A DNA stretch of 64,000 nt from Haloarcula mannanilytica (GCF_005406125.1 NZ_BIXZ01000007.1:62001-126000), one strand, 5' to 3'; positions 43,343-52,130 are shown, counted from the stretch's first letter. Notes: generated by a model not told the origin, from the sequence alone. Made by a program: numbers and translations.

Positions 43343-44070
43343 CGCACCACCTCACCGTCGAACTCCTCGATCGGCAGGACCGCTTGGATACGCCCCTCGT
43401 CCAGCACGACGACGCGGTCGGCGACGGCCGCGACCACGTCCGTATCGTGGAAGACACCGATGACGGTGGTTCCTTGTCCGAGAGCCGTCTCCAGCAGGTC
43501 GATCGCTTCCCGACGAGTCTCCGGGTCGAGAGCGCTTGTGGGTTCATCAAGCAACAGCAAGTCCGGGTCGGGGGCGAGGGCCTGCGCGAGGTTGACCCGC
43601 TGGCGCTCCCCGCCGGAGAATGTCGCGGGGTAGGCGTCCCACAATTCCGCAGGGACCGAGAGGGCCTGAAGCAACTCCCGAGCGCGTCCCCTGGCCGTCT
43701 CGGCCGGCGTTCCCTGTTCGACCAGCGGTCGGGCGACCACGTCGACGGCCGGGACGCGAGGTATCTCGTTGAGGAACTGGGACGTGTAGCCGATAGCGGT
43801 ACCGCGAAGGGCCATCACGGTACGGTCGTCACACGTGGCCAGGTCAACCTCGTCGTCGCCGTGGTAAACGACGCGGCCGTCGGTGGGGTCGTAGGTCCGG
43901 TAGAGACACTTCAACAGCGAGGATTTCCCGCTACCGGACTCTCCGACGACTGCGAGGAACTCGCCCTCCCGGACGTTGAACGATACGCCGTCTAACCCGA
44001 CGACCTGGGTGTCGTCGAGCACGTGCACGTCGAAGGTCTTCGAGAGGCCTTCGACTGATAGGACTGTCAT
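43339..44070 (-). CDS. phnL: C-P lyase subunit PhnL (ABC-type ATPase)
   Basis: A 243-aa ATPase: Walker A GESGSGKSS, Q-loop GYTSQFLNEIPRVPAVDVVARPL, signature FSGGERQRVNLAQAL, Walker B LLLLDEPTSALD. The Q-loop text with FLNEIPRV is characteristic of PhnL. It belongs with the PhnGHIJK core rather than with a transporter. Overlaps phnK and phnM by 4 bases. Confidence 0.93.
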   Translation of the reverse strand: MTVLSVEGLSKTFDVHVLDDTQVVGLDGVSFNVREGEFLAVVGESGSGKSSLLKCLYRTYDPTDGRVVYHGDDEVDLATCDDRTVMALRGTAIGYTSQFLNEIPRVPAVDVVARPLVEQGTPAETARGRARELLQALSVPAELWDAYPATFSGGERQRVNLAQALAPDPDLLLLDEPTSALDPETRREAIDLLETALGQGTTVIGVFHDTDVVAAVADRVVVLDEGRIQAVLPIEEFDGEVVR

Positions 44071-44897
44071 ATTACTGAATTGATGAGCGTCTGCGTGTAC
44101 TCGTGGTGCGGGTCCTCCATGACCCGGTCGGTGAGGCCCGACTCGACGATGCGGCCGTGGCGCATCACCAGCGTCCGGTCGGCGAGCAAGCGGACGACGC
44201 CGAGATCGTGTGAGACGACGATGGCCGCGACGCCCTCCTCGCGCTGGACGCGGCGGAAGGTGTCAAGGACTCGCGCCTGGACGCTGACATCCAGCCCCGT
44301 GGTCGGTTCGTCGAGGACGATCAGGTCCGGATCGGTCGCCAGGGCGCGGGCGATCTGGACACGGCGCTGCATCCCACCTGAGTAGGTTCGCGCGGGGTCG
44401 TCCATCCGGGCAACCGGGATCTCCGTCTCCTCGAACAACTCCCGGACGCGCATTCGCACGTCCTCGTACGAGCGCCACCCGGCCGAGAGGAGTTTCTCGG
44501 CGACGTTGCCGCCGCCGGTAAACTCCAGGTCCAGGCCGTCGCGGATGTGCTGGTGGACCAGCGAGATGTCACGACTCCGCAGGTCGTGGCGCGTCTGGTA
44601 ATCCACCTCAAGCAGGTTCCCGTCGTGACCGGCGTAGGACACCTCGCCGTTGACGGTCGCCTCCGGGTCGCGTTCCAGCGCCAGCGCCTCTGCGAGGCTG
44701 GACTTGCCTGATCCCGACTCGCCGACGATACCGAGCACCTCGCCCTCCGCTACGTCGAGGTCGGCCTCGGCGCAGGCGACGACGGTGCCACAGCGGGGAC
44801 ACTGGTTGGTCCCGGCGCGGTCGCCGGTCGCGTCGAGACAGTCCGGGCATCCCGGCCCGTAGATTGTCTCGACAGCCGACGCTTCGAGGAGTGTCAC
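44067..44897 (-). CDS. phnK: C-P lyase subunit PhnK (ABC-type ATPase) with a zinc-ribbon-like insertion
   Basis: A 276-aa ATPase bound to the C-P lyase core. Walker A GESGSGKSS, VHQHIRDGLDLEFTGGGNVAEKLL, signature YSGGMQRRVQIARAL, Walker B LIVLDEPTTGLDVSVQAR and the ending ESGLTDRVMEDPHHEYTQTLINS all match PhnK. Between the first beta strand and the Walker A region there is an insertion with CPDC and CPRC pairs (residues ~17-38: GCPDCLDATGDRAGTNQCPR), which should bind zinc; E. coli PhnK lacks it. Overlaps phnJ by 4 bases. Confidence 0.93.
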   Translation of the reverse strand: MTLLEASAVETIYGPGCPDCLDATGDRAGTNQCPRCGTVVACAEADLDVAEGEVLGIVGESGSGKSSLAEALALERDPEATVNGEVSYAGHDGNLLEVDYQTRHDLRSRDISLVHQHIRDGLDLEFTGGGNVAEKLLSAGWRSYEDVRMRVRELFEETEIPVARMDDPARTYSGGMQRRVQIARALATDPDLIVLDEPTTGLDVSVQARVLDTFRRVQREEGVAAIVVSHDLGVVRLLADRTLVMRHGRIVESGLTDRVMEDPHHEYTQTLINSVI

Positions 44898-45946
44898 GCG
44901 TTCTCACCCCCGTCCGGCGTCGCGGGTCCCCAGTCGACCCCGGAGCGGTCGAGGTGGTGGTCTTTCGGCAGGTTGGGGTTCTCGCGGCGCTTGGCACAGA
45001 AGCTCGAATCGTTGCAGGCGTAGCGCGTCTCGAAGCTCGCCGCCGTGTCGTCGTCGCCCGCTGTCGTTCCGGGTTCCTCGGAGACCTCGACGAGGTAGGT
45101 GTCGGTCGACCCGCAGGCGTGACAGGCCTGCTCCGGAAAGCGCTCGACGGTGAACGACCGGTCCTCGAACGCCAGCGGCTCGACGGATGTGTGTGGTGGC
45201 ACGGCGTAGATGCGGGCCTCCCGGCCCGCCGCGAGTATCGTCAGGTGGTTGGCGTCGTCGAGTTTGGGCACGTCCCACCGCGGGATGGGCGACGGATCCA
45301 TCAGGTACCGGTTCGCAACCATCGTCGGGTAGCGGGAGGCGATGTTGATCTCACCGTACTCGACGACGTTCTCGTAGAGGTGGACCCACATCTTCCCGTA
45401 GTTCTTGTGAGCGTGACGCCGTCGGTTCGCGGCGTCGGAGGGGTCGACCTTCCTGAGTGCGTCGGTGATCGGTACCTGCAGGACCAACCGCTGGTCGTCG
45501 GTCAGCACCTCCTCGGGGATGCGGTGGCGGCTCTGGATCAAGTCCGCCTTCGTCGTGTCGGTGGTCGTCGCCACCTCAGCAGTGTTCTCCGCGAGTCGCC
45601 GGATGTTGGCGGCGTTGACGCTCTCGTCTGCGCCCTGGTCGATCACCTTGAGCGTGTCAGCCGGCCCGAGAAGCGACAGCGATGCCTGGATCCCGCCGGT
45701 CCCCCATCCGCGGGCAAGCGGCATTGGCCGCGAGGCGTAGGGCACCTGGTGGCCGGGAATTGCGACGGCCTTCAGCATCGACCGTCGGACCTCTCGCTTG
45801 GTGTGCTCGTCGAGGTAGGCGTAGTTGTACCCCGATAGCCCGTCAGTCTCGACCGCCGAGAGTGCGGCATCGACGGAGTCGGTTGGCACCGGTGTTCCCC
45901 CGCCTGTCGATTCATCTCGGTGCTGGGAGGTGGTTTCCTTAGCCAT
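44894..45946 (-). CDS. phnJ: C-P lyase, radical SAM subunit PhnJ
   Basis: Cleaves the carbon-phosphorus bond of ribose 1-alkylphosphonate 5-phosphate with a [4Fe-4S] cluster and S-adenosylmethionine. The 350-aa protein starts its homology at GYNYAYLDEHTKREVRRSMLKAVAIPGHQVPYASRPMPLARGWGTGG and keeps four cysteines: CHAC (275, 278), YAC (311) and SFC (317). The spacing between second and third is about 32 residues, longer than the 21 of E. coli PhnJ. The start at 45946 gives an acidic Ser/Thr-rich N-terminal tail; longer readings are antisense noise. Overlaps phnI by 8 bases. Confidence 0.94.
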   Translation of the reverse strand: MAKETTSQHRDESTGGGTPVPTDSVDAALSAVETDGLSGYNYAYLDEHTKREVRRSMLKAVAIPGHQVPYASRPMPLARGWGTGGIQASLSLLGPADTLKVIDQGADESVNAANIRRLAENTAEVATTTDTTKADLIQSRHRIPEEVLTDDQRLVLQVPITDALRKVDPSDAANRRRHAHKNYGKMWVHLYENVVEYGEINIASRYPTMVANRYLMDPSPIPRWDVPKLDDANHLTILAAGREARIYAVPPHTSVEPLAFEDRSFTVERFPEQACHACGSTDTYLVEVSEEPGTTAGDDDTAASFETRYACNDSSFCAKRRENPNLPKDHHLDRSGVDWGPATPDGGENA

Positions 45947-47078
45947 CGTCGTTCGCCTCCGCGACCGGCGCGCGTTCGGCGGACTCCTCGTCGGCAAGGT
46001 CATCGTGGCCCTTTCCCGCTGTGCCCTTGCGTTCCCGGATCGCCCGGATCCGGTCCAGGATGGACTGGAAGGTGACGTAGTGAGGGAGTTTGAGGTGTTC
46101 GATGAAGCCAAAGGAGTCCATGCCGTCGATGGTATCGAGGACGAACTCAGCGTTCTCGGCGGGTTCGTCGTCGCTGTCCAGCTGGATCGAGGCGTCGAGG
46201 ATGGTCATTCCGATGGCCTTGCGCTCGTTGCGGCCGAACGTCAGGCCGTAGCCGAACGCGAACTGCGGGTCCTCGCGCTTCTCGTAGACAGGGACGACCG
46301 CCTCGGACTCAGTCACGTCTGCATGGGTGACCGTCACTTCGTCGCCGGTGTAGGGATGCTCGATCCGTACCGGGAGGCGACCCACTCGGACCTCCGCCAG
46401 CGTCGGGTGGACCTGGCCGTAGCCCCGAAGCGCCGAGTACCCCAGCGCGGTCACCGCGCCCGTTTCGCCGCGGGCGAGTTCTTGAAGCACTGCGTCCCGG
46501 TCCGGCGGGTGCGTTACCGATTCCCGGGTCGTGTCTGTTGGGTCGTCCACGTCGGGTTCGTCCGGTTCGTGGAGGAGGCCCTCCGAACGCAGGAGTTCCG
46601 TGACGGTGGTCAACCGCTCGGGGTCGCCCTCGTCTGCAACCTCCCACTCTTCGGTCGGGTCCGCTGTTTCTCCGTCGACGAGGTCGAAGTCCAAGAGGCG
46701 CTGGGTGTAGTCCTTCGTCGCGCCGAGAATCTGCCCGCCGGGTACGTCTTTGAATGCAGGGGACACTCTCCGGGTAGCAATCATCTCGCCCGGGTCGACC
46801 GCTGGCGTCTCGTCAAACCGCTCCAGCGTCGAGCGATAGGCCCGAAGCAGGAAGGCGGCCTCGACGGTGTCACCCTGTGCCTGTTTGACTGCCAGGGCCG
46901 CCAACCGCGGCGCGTACAGGCCGCCCTCGCTCATCGCCTGGGCGGTAAGGCGTCCGAGTTGGTCGTCCAGTTGGTCAACGTCGAGGCCCTCGCTGTCGCC
47001 GGCGAGGCGCTGCTTCTCGAACAGGTCCGCCGCCCGCTCGATGATTTCTTCGCCGGCGGTTACGGCGACGTAGCCCAT
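45939..47078 (-). CDS. phnI: C-P lyase core subunit PhnI
   Basis: The nucleosidase that, with PhnG, PhnH and PhnL, displaces adenine from ATP by a phosphonate to form ribose 1-alkylphosphonate 5-triphosphate. The 379-aa protein begins MGYVAVTAGEEIIERAADLFEKQRL and contains LTAQAMSEGGLYAPRLAALAVKQAQGDTVEAAFLLRAYRSTLERF, SPAFKDVPGGQILGATKDYTQRLLDF, LGYSALRGYGQVHPTLAEVRVG and FGYGLTFGRNERKAIGMTILDAS, all PhnI hallmarks. Its ATG directly abuts the phnH stop. Confidence 0.94.
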   Translation of the reverse strand: MGYVAVTAGEEIIERAADLFEKQRLAGDSEGLDVDQLDDQLGRLTAQAMSEGGLYAPRLAALAVKQAQGDTVEAAFLLRAYRSTLERFDETPAVDPGEMIATRRVSPAFKDVPGGQILGATKDYTQRLLDFDLVDGETADPTEEWEVADEGDPERLTTVTELLRSEGLLHEPDEPDVDDPTDTTRESVTHPPDRDAVLQELARGETGAVTALGYSALRGYGQVHPTLAEVRVGRLPVRIEHPYTGDEVTVTHADVTESEAVVPVYEKREDPQFAFGYGLTFGRNERKAIGMTILDASIQLDSDDEPAENAEFVLDTIDGMDSFGFIEHLKLPHYVTFQSILDRIRAIRERKGTAGKGHDDLADEESAERAPVAEANDDG

Positions 47079-47624
47079 TCAGGCCACCTCCATCGTCACC
47101 GACCGCGGGACGGCGGCGATACGTTCCTCGGTGGCGAAGACAGCGTCAACGCCGCGCGGGTACTCCGACTGGGCCTCGGACAGCGCCGACAGTGCCGATT
47201 CGGGTACCGACACCGACAGCGCCGCGGTCCCATCGACACCGGGGCCCGAGAGCGTCACCGTTGTCCCCAGTCCGGAACTGCCGGAGATGGAGTCGACGCG
47301 GTAGACGATGATCGCGCCCTCACTGGGTTCGACCAGCGGACCGCGCTTGCACGCCCGCACGTCGACAGCGGTGTGATCCCGGACATGGACGATATCGGCG
47401 TCCTCTACAGCGGCCGGTTCGAGGCGACCCTGCCCCGAAAGGGCGTCCCGGAGTCCCTCATCTGCCGTCGCTATCGTCACCTCGTGATCGACGAGGGTGG
47501 CGACGACAGCGTGGTCGGCGGGGGCGGGCACCTGGTGGACCGTTCCTGGTCGACTCATTGCTGACAGGAGCCCGTCGAACGTCCGGCGCGTGTCGTGGAC
47601 CGGGTCGATGCCGAGCGCTCTCAC
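47079..47624 (-). CDS. phnH: C-P lyase core subunit PhnH
   Basis: A 181-aa structural subunit of the C-P lyase core. Family text: MRALGIDPVHDTRRTFDGLLSAMSRPGTVHQVPAP, ALVDHE-like ATLVDHEVTIAT and TLSGPGVDG near the centre. Overlaps phnG by 4 bases and abuts phnI. Confidence 0.9.
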   Translation of the reverse strand: MRALGIDPVHDTRRTFDGLLSAMSRPGTVHQVPAPADHAVVATLVDHEVTIATADEGLRDALSGQGRLEPAAVEDADIVHVRDHTAVDVRACKRGPLVEPSEGAIIVYRVDSISGSSGLGTTVTLSGPGVDGTAALSVSVPESALSALSEAQSEYPRGVDAVFATEERIAAVPRSVTMEVA

Positions 47625-48064
47625 TGCTGGTCCTCCATCGTCTCAAACTCGACGGCGGTGTGTTTGCTCTCGGCCCACGCGCGCTGGCGCTGTTCTCGCT
47701 GGCGGGCTGCCGCGTCGTCGAGCGCGCTGACGATAGCCGGTGTCCGCTCGTGGTCGGCGGCCACCGCTGCGTCGACGATGGCCCCCGAGAGGGCGGCGCG
47801 TTCGGCTTTTCCGGGGACCATCGCGAACCCGCGTTCGCCGGCCAGGTCGACCTCCGCTGGGGTGACCAGGATCTCCCCCAAATTGAACGGTCTGCGCTCG
47901 ACCGGTTCCTCCACGCGCTGCATCAACAACTGTGGCCGCGGCTCCTGACGGACCGACAGCGGGGGGTCGTCCGCAAGTACCTCGTTGGCGAACCGGGCGA
48001 GCGTCGCCGCCTCACAGGTAGCGATCAACTCGAACCGGTCCGATCTGTCGTGTGGATCAACCAT
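47621..48064 (-). CDS. phnG: C-P lyase core subunit PhnG
   Basis: A 147-aa subunit, first gene of the operon phnGHIJKLM-TIM-HAD on the minus strand. Recognised by DRFELIATCEAATLARFANEVLAD at the N-terminus, RPQLLMQRVEEPVERRPFNLGEILVTPAEVDL and GFAMVPGKAERAALSGAIVDAAVAA. The ATG at 48064 gives MVDPHDRSDRFELIA; longer readings run into the promoter. A cttatg element about 33 nt upstream may be its TATA box. Confidence 0.9.
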   Translation of the reverse strand: MVDPHDRSDRFELIATCEAATLARFANEVLADDPPLSVRQEPRPQLLMQRVEEPVERRPFNLGEILVTPAEVDLAGERGFAMVPGKAERAALSGAIVDAAVAADHERTPAIVSALDDAAARQREQRQRAWAESKHTAVEFETMEDQQ

Positions 48065-48132
48065 GCACTCGGGGGAAACACGCCCCAACGGTCGCATAAG
48101 ACTTCGCTCAGTACTCTCTGTTCTCTCCCGGA

Positions 48133-48158
48133 CGTGGGGGTTTGTTCCCCCTCCCACG
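48133..48158. repeat. GC-rich hairpin in the phnG-phnD divergent spacer
   Basis: CGTGGG (48133-48138) pairs with CCCACG (48153-48158), with an inner GGGGG/CCCCC alternative around TTTGTT. It could be a regulatory site or a structural element; no known motif matched. Confidence 0.4.
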
Positions 48159-48166
48159 GTAGCCTA

Positions 48167-48182
48167 TCCGGACTAGTACGGA
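48167..48182. promoter_or_regulatory. Palindromic putative operator between phnG and phnD
   Basis: TCCGGACTAGTACGGA is palindromic except for one position pair. Twelve bases of it recur as TCCGGACCAGTA at 52176-52187, between the two PhoU-domain regulator genes. A role in phosphate- or phosphonate-dependent control is inferred. Confidence 0.4.
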
Positions 48183-48287
48183 CGAGCTGTGGCGGGCGAT
48201 TACTTTGCCCACTATCGACGGAGTGCCACCCTGACGGGTTGGACTCTACCCAGACAACCGTTATTCGACCTGTTTGCCAGTCCTGAG

Positions 48288-49316
48288 ATGATGTCAGACA
48301 ATCAGAGCGGACGTGAGGGGGTATCGACACTGACTGACGGTACATCGATCAGTCGCCGCAAGTTCATCGCCGGTAGCGCGGCGACGGCGGTCACGGCGGG
48401 TCTGGCGGGCTGTGGCGGCGCTATCGGCGGTAGCGGTTCCTCGGGTGGGGAGACCGTCACAATGCTGCTCACGCCTGGCACGCCGGGCGACATCCGACCG
48501 CGGTACGAACCCGTCCTCAGGATGCTCAACGACAAGGTCGACGGTGCCGAGGTCGAGATGGAGGTCCCGCAAAACTACTCGGCGATCAAGCCGGCACTGG
48601 AGAGCGAACAGGCCGAGATCGGGATGGACGACGTGACGCTCATCTCGAACCCCGATATCATGGACGTTTACGGGACCAACGTCACCGACGGGTCGGCCTT
48701 CTATTTCTCGATGATGCTCGTCCCGTTGGACTCGGAGATCGAGAAACGCACCGATGTCGAGGGCAAGACGTGGGCGTTCGCGGACCGCCTGAGCACCAGT
48801 GGATCAATTTTCGCACTCTACACGCTTCAGGAGGCCGGCCTCGACATCGGCGAGGCACCCGAGGAGCAACCCAACGACTTCGAGGGAAGCTGGACCGACC
48901 ACAACCAGGCGATCCAGCGTGTCGCAAACGACAAGGCCGACGGCGCGACGACCTGGGGTGGCAATGGCTTCCCGCACGTCCCGGAGAAGTTCGAGTCTGA
49001 GTTCCCCGAGCGGGTCACAGAGAAGAGTTCCTTCCTCGGAGATGTCGGCACCGAGCAACCGGAACTGCGCCCGATCTGGTTCTCGTTCCCGATCCCCAAA
49101 CAGCCGTGGTACGCCCGCCAGACGTGGGAGTCCCCGGTCAAAGAGGAGATCGGCGAGGTGCTGCGCAACTCCGACCAGGAGACAATAAGCGAGTACTATC
49201 CCGACGACTACGACACGGACAACCCCGCGTTCACGACGCTGCGTGACACGTCGATGGAGACCTATGAACCTGTCATCAAGCGGATGAACGCGGTCGGCAT
49301 CGACCCTGCGGCGTAA
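48288..49316 (+). CDS. phnD: Phosphonate ABC transporter substrate-binding lipoprotein PhnD
   Basis: A 342-aa extracellular binding protein. Tat signal SRRKFIAGSAATAVTAG with lipobox LAGC, Gly/Ser linker, then the PhnD fold: TPGTPGDIRPRYEPVLRMLNDKVDGAEVEMEVPQNYSAIKPALESEQAEIGMDDVTL, VEGKTWAFADRLSTSGSIFALYTL, VANDKADGATTWGG. It captures phosphonates (or phosphite/phosphate) for PhnCE. ATG codons at 48288 and 48291 are both possible. Divergent from phnG across a 223-base spacer. Confidence 0.9.
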   Translation: MMSDNQSGREGVSTLTDGTSISRRKFIAGSAATAVTAGLAGCGGAIGGSGSSGGETVTMLLTPGTPGDIRPRYEPVLRMLNDKVDGAEVEMEVPQNYSAIKPALESEQAEIGMDDVTLISNPDIMDVYGTNVTDGSAFYFSMMLVPLDSEIEKRTDVEGKTWAFADRLSTSGSIFALYTLQEAGLDIGEAPEEQPNDFEGSWTDHNQAIQRVANDKADGATTWGGNGFPHVPEKFESEFPERVTEKSSFLGDVGTEQPELRPIWFSFPIPKQPWYARQTWESPVKEEIGEVLRNSDQETISEYYPDDYDTDNPAFTTLRDTSMETYEPVIKRMNAVGIDPAA

Positions 49317-49343
49317 CCTCCCACTCAGCTATTTTCACTCCCA

Positions 49344-50168
49344 ATGAGTACCCTCAAGATAGAGAATCTCTCGAAGCAGTATGGCGATGTAACGGCTCTC
49401 GAAGACGTATCCTTCGAGATCGAAGACGAGTTCGCGGTGTTGCTCGGTGAGTCCGGTGCCGGCAAGTCCACGATGCTGCGGTGTGTCAATGGCCTGACCG
49501 AACCCACCGAGGGGACCATCGCTCTCGATGGCACGGAGATCAGCGACTCACAGACGGACGTGGGGATGATCTTCCAGCAACACAACCTCGTCGAAGGCGT
49601 CTCAGCGTATCTCAACGCGCTCACCGGTTCGCTCAACCGAGTCTCGATGCTCAAGAGCCTATTCCAATGGCAGTCCCGCGAGGACAAACTCCGGGCGCTA
49701 GAAGCCTTAGAGACTGTCGGGTTGCTGGAGGAGAGCCACCAGCGGGTCTCCCAGATGTCCGGCGGCCAACAGCAGCGTGTCGGTATCGCTCGCGCCCTCG
49801 TTCAGGACCCGCGGCTGCTGCTCGCGGACGAACCGGTCGCCAGCCTCGACCCCTCCAGCGCCGAGACGGTGATGGGGTATCTCCGCAAGGCGGCCGCTGA
49901 ACACGACGTTACCGCGCTGGTAAGCCTCCACCAGGTGAACATCGCCGCGTACTTCGGCGACCGGTTCATCGGGCTCAAGGACGGCGAGAAACTGTTCGAT
50001 GTCCGTCGTGACGAGCTCACACCCGAACTGATCGATGATCTCTACGGCAGCGTCGAGACCGTCGGCCTCGCCGAGCAGGACGAGACTGTCGAGGAGATAC
50101 TGAACAACGGCAAGGCCCCGGAAACCGCATCGAAACCGGAGGCCGTGACAGAGGAGATCGAAGCATGA
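49344..50168 (+). CDS. phnC: Phosphonate ABC transporter ATP-binding protein PhnC
   Basis: A 274-aa ATPase: Walker A GESGAGKST, Q-loop GMIFQQHNLVEGVSAYLNALTGSLNRVSMLKSLF (a strong PhnC signature), ABC signature MSGGQQQRVGIARAL and Walker B LLADEPVASLDPSSAETVM. A ~30-residue acidic C-terminal tail is extra. It lies between phnD and phnE and overlaps phnE by 4 bases. Confidence 0.93.
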   Translation: MSTLKIENLSKQYGDVTALEDVSFEIEDEFAVLLGESGAGKSTMLRCVNGLTEPTEGTIALDGTEISDSQTDVGMIFQQHNLVEGVSAYLNALTGSLNRVSMLKSLFQWQSREDKLRALEALETVGLLEESHQRVSQMSGGQQQRVGIARALVQDPRLLLADEPVASLDPSSAETVMGYLRKAAAEHDVTALVSLHQVNIAAYFGDRFIGLKDGEKLFDVRRDELTPELIDDLYGSVETVGLAEQDETVEEILNNGKAPETASKPEAVTEEIEA

Positions 50169-51205
50169 GTACGCCACGGCCCGAAAGCAAGTCGATAGCG
50201 ACGTATTTCGGGTACGGGGAGGCCGGCGACTCGGACGCCGAGCAGAAGCTGCAGGACCTGAAGCGTCGCAAGACGAAGCGGCGTCTCTGGACGCTTGCTA
50301 GCGTGATCGGCGGTGGAGTGCTATTTTATTTCAGTCTAGTCGTCATCGAGTTCAATTTGGGGATGCTGTACAACCAGGTTCCGCAGTTCATCGATGCGCT
50401 CTACGGACCGAACAACTACTTCCCACCGGGAGAACTCTTCGGGATTCCGTTCATCGACCTGGGTGCGTACTGGTCGTTCATGATGGAGGAGAACCTCATC
50501 CTCACGATTGAAGGCGGCCGGATCGTCTGGGGTGCGATGTTCGTCACGCTGGCGGTCGCGTTCGCGGGGTCGGTTCTGGGACTGCCCGCGGCACTGCTGT
50601 TCGGCGTGATGGCCAGCGAGCGGGTCATCCCCTACCCCTTCAACTTTGCCTTCCGTGCAACGATGAGTCTTATTCGAGCTATCCCCGGGCTGGTCTGGTT
50701 CCTCATCCTGATTCCGCTAGGTGGGGTCGGACCGTTCACCGCAGCGCTCGCTATCATGATCGACACCACCGGATACCTGGGGCGACTGTTTACCGACGAA
50801 CTCGAAGAGATCGAAGACGGTCCCATCGAGGGTATCCGTTCGACGGGTGCGAACCGCTCGCAGGTCGTCTCTTTCGGGATGCTCAGCCAGGTCTTCAGGC
50901 AGTTCATCGCCTGGATCGCCTTCGACCTCGAACACAACGTCCGTGCCGCTATCGGACTGGGCCTCATCGGGGGCGGCGGCCTGGGGCTGGAACTGTACGT
51001 CCAGCGCCAGACGTTCCACTATACGAATATGATGGCGTGTATCATCCTGATCTTCCTGCTTGCCGGCTCGGTCGAACTGCTCAGCCAGCGCGTCCGGTCA
51101 TACCTCCGTGAGGAAGACGATGTCGAAAAGTCGGGCGTCATCGAGGCTCTCGTCAACGCGCCCAAGAATATCCTCTCCTCCACGATGGGACGACGCGGGC
51201 ACTGA
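50165..51205 (+). CDS. phnE: Phosphonate ABC transporter permease PhnE
   Basis: A 346-aa permease with about six helices. Family text: ANATMSLIRAIPGLVWFLI-like AFRATMSLIRAIPGLVWFLILI, FTDELEEIEDGPIEGIRSTGANRSQVVSFGMLSQVFRQFIAWIAFDLEHNVRAAIGLGLIGGGGLG. It carries a ~40-residue charged cytoplasmic N-terminus and a charged C-terminal tail. Last gene of phnDCE; the next gene is convergent. Confidence 0.92.
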   Translation: MSTPRPESKSIATYFGYGEAGDSDAEQKLQDLKRRKTKRRLWTLASVIGGGVLFYFSLVVIEFNLGMLYNQVPQFIDALYGPNNYFPPGELFGIPFIDLGAYWSFMMEENLILTIEGGRIVWGAMFVTLAVAFAGSVLGLPAALLFGVMASERVIPYPFNFAFRATMSLIRAIPGLVWFLILIPLGGVGPFTAALAIMIDTTGYLGRLFTDELEEIEDGPIEGIRSTGANRSQVVSFGMLSQVFRQFIAWIAFDLEHNVRAAIGLGLIGGGGLGLELYVQRQTFHYTNMMACIILIFLLAGSVELLSQRVRSYLREEDDVEKSGVIEALVNAPKNILSSTMGRRGH

Positions 51206-51254
51206 CTTACTACGAGGACAACGGTCTGGTACCAAACATTCGGTCCCGAACCGC

Positions 51255-52130
51255 TCAAATCGAAGTGTGCTCGGGTCGGACGCCGGAGTGGAGCTGAACG
51301 GCCAGTTCGGCGGCGTCGACCCAGTAGTAGATGGCCCGTTCGAGTGCCCGGGTGACGGTGACGAGATACCCGTACATCTCGGGGTCATATGCAGTCACCA
51401 GCTCGAACAGTTCGTCCAGATCGCGGTGGACCGTCTCCTCCTCGTCGCGGAGCGTCTCGTGGACGGTGAGCTCGCAGTCGAAGAGTATTGCTGAAAAGTA
51501 GTCGTTGATGCGCGCGCCGGACTCGAAGATATCGGCCATCCGTTCGCCAACGATACCCGTTGTGTCGGTGTCTTCGCGGTCGACTACGTCCGCGATGAAA
51601 CAGGCCCGGTCGCCGATAATCTCCAGGTTCGTGGCGATGGTCGCCAGATCCGAGGCGACACGGTTGCCCGGCCAGTCCGTGGTCAGAGTGTAGGATTTGA
51701 GCTCCGAGAGGACCGCGGAGTACCGCTCGTTGGTCAGCGACTCCAGTGTTTCGGCGGATCGGTCGACTGACTCGCCCGCAAAGGCGGCCCGCGCGGCGTC
51801 GTACTGACGGGCCGTTACCGACTCCAGGCGGTTTAAAAGCTCTAGAACGTCTGCTCCGGGGCTGTTGTCCTCATCTCCGCCACTTAGCTTTGTAATGTGG
51901 TCGGCACTGGCGTACAATGCGTCGTCATCGACGACGTACCCCTTTCGGACAGCGCCCTCAGCTTTCAGTTCCTGGAGCAACTCCGAGAGGTACTGCTCGG
52001 AGATGCCGACGGCCTGTGCTAGCTCTGACTTCGTCTGTGGTGCCGTCCTGTCGATGGCTTCGACAATCTGTACACGCGTCGCCTCACGACCACCGACGCC
52101 CAGCGAGCGCCCATACATTTGGCGAGACAT
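51255..52130 (-). CDS. HTH-PhoU-domain regulator
   Basis: A 291-aa protein. The first ~70 residues form a winged helix (EATRVQIVEAIDRTAPQTKSELAQAVGISEQYLSELLQELKAEGAVRKGYVVD). The rest is helical with PhoU-type repeats (LESLTNERYSAVLSELKSYTL ... ATIATNLEIIGDRACFIADVVDRE). Likely a phosphate-responsive transcription factor. It is convergent with phnE and divergent from the AbrB-PhoU gene, so control of the phn genes is plausible. The start at 52130 (MSRQMYGRS) is preferred; the methionine four codons in is also possible. Confidence 0.78.
   Translation of the reverse strand: MSRQMYGRSLGVGGREATRVQIVEAIDRTAPQTKSELAQAVGISEQYLSELLQELKAEGAVRKGYVVDDDALYASADHITKLSGGDEDNSPGADVLELLNRLESVTARQYDAARAAFAGESVDRSAETLESLTNERYSAVLSELKSYTLTTDWPGNRVASDLATIATNLEIIGDRACFIADVVDREDTDTTGIVGERMADIFESGARINDYFSAILFDCELTVHETLRDEEETVHRDLDELFELVTAYDPEMYGYLVTVTRALERAIYYWVDAAELAVQLHSGVRPEHTSI

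Noticed and set aside
42410-43633. 407-codon frame antisense to phnM and phnL
   Set aside because: Antisense shadow; both opposite genes carry full family motifs.
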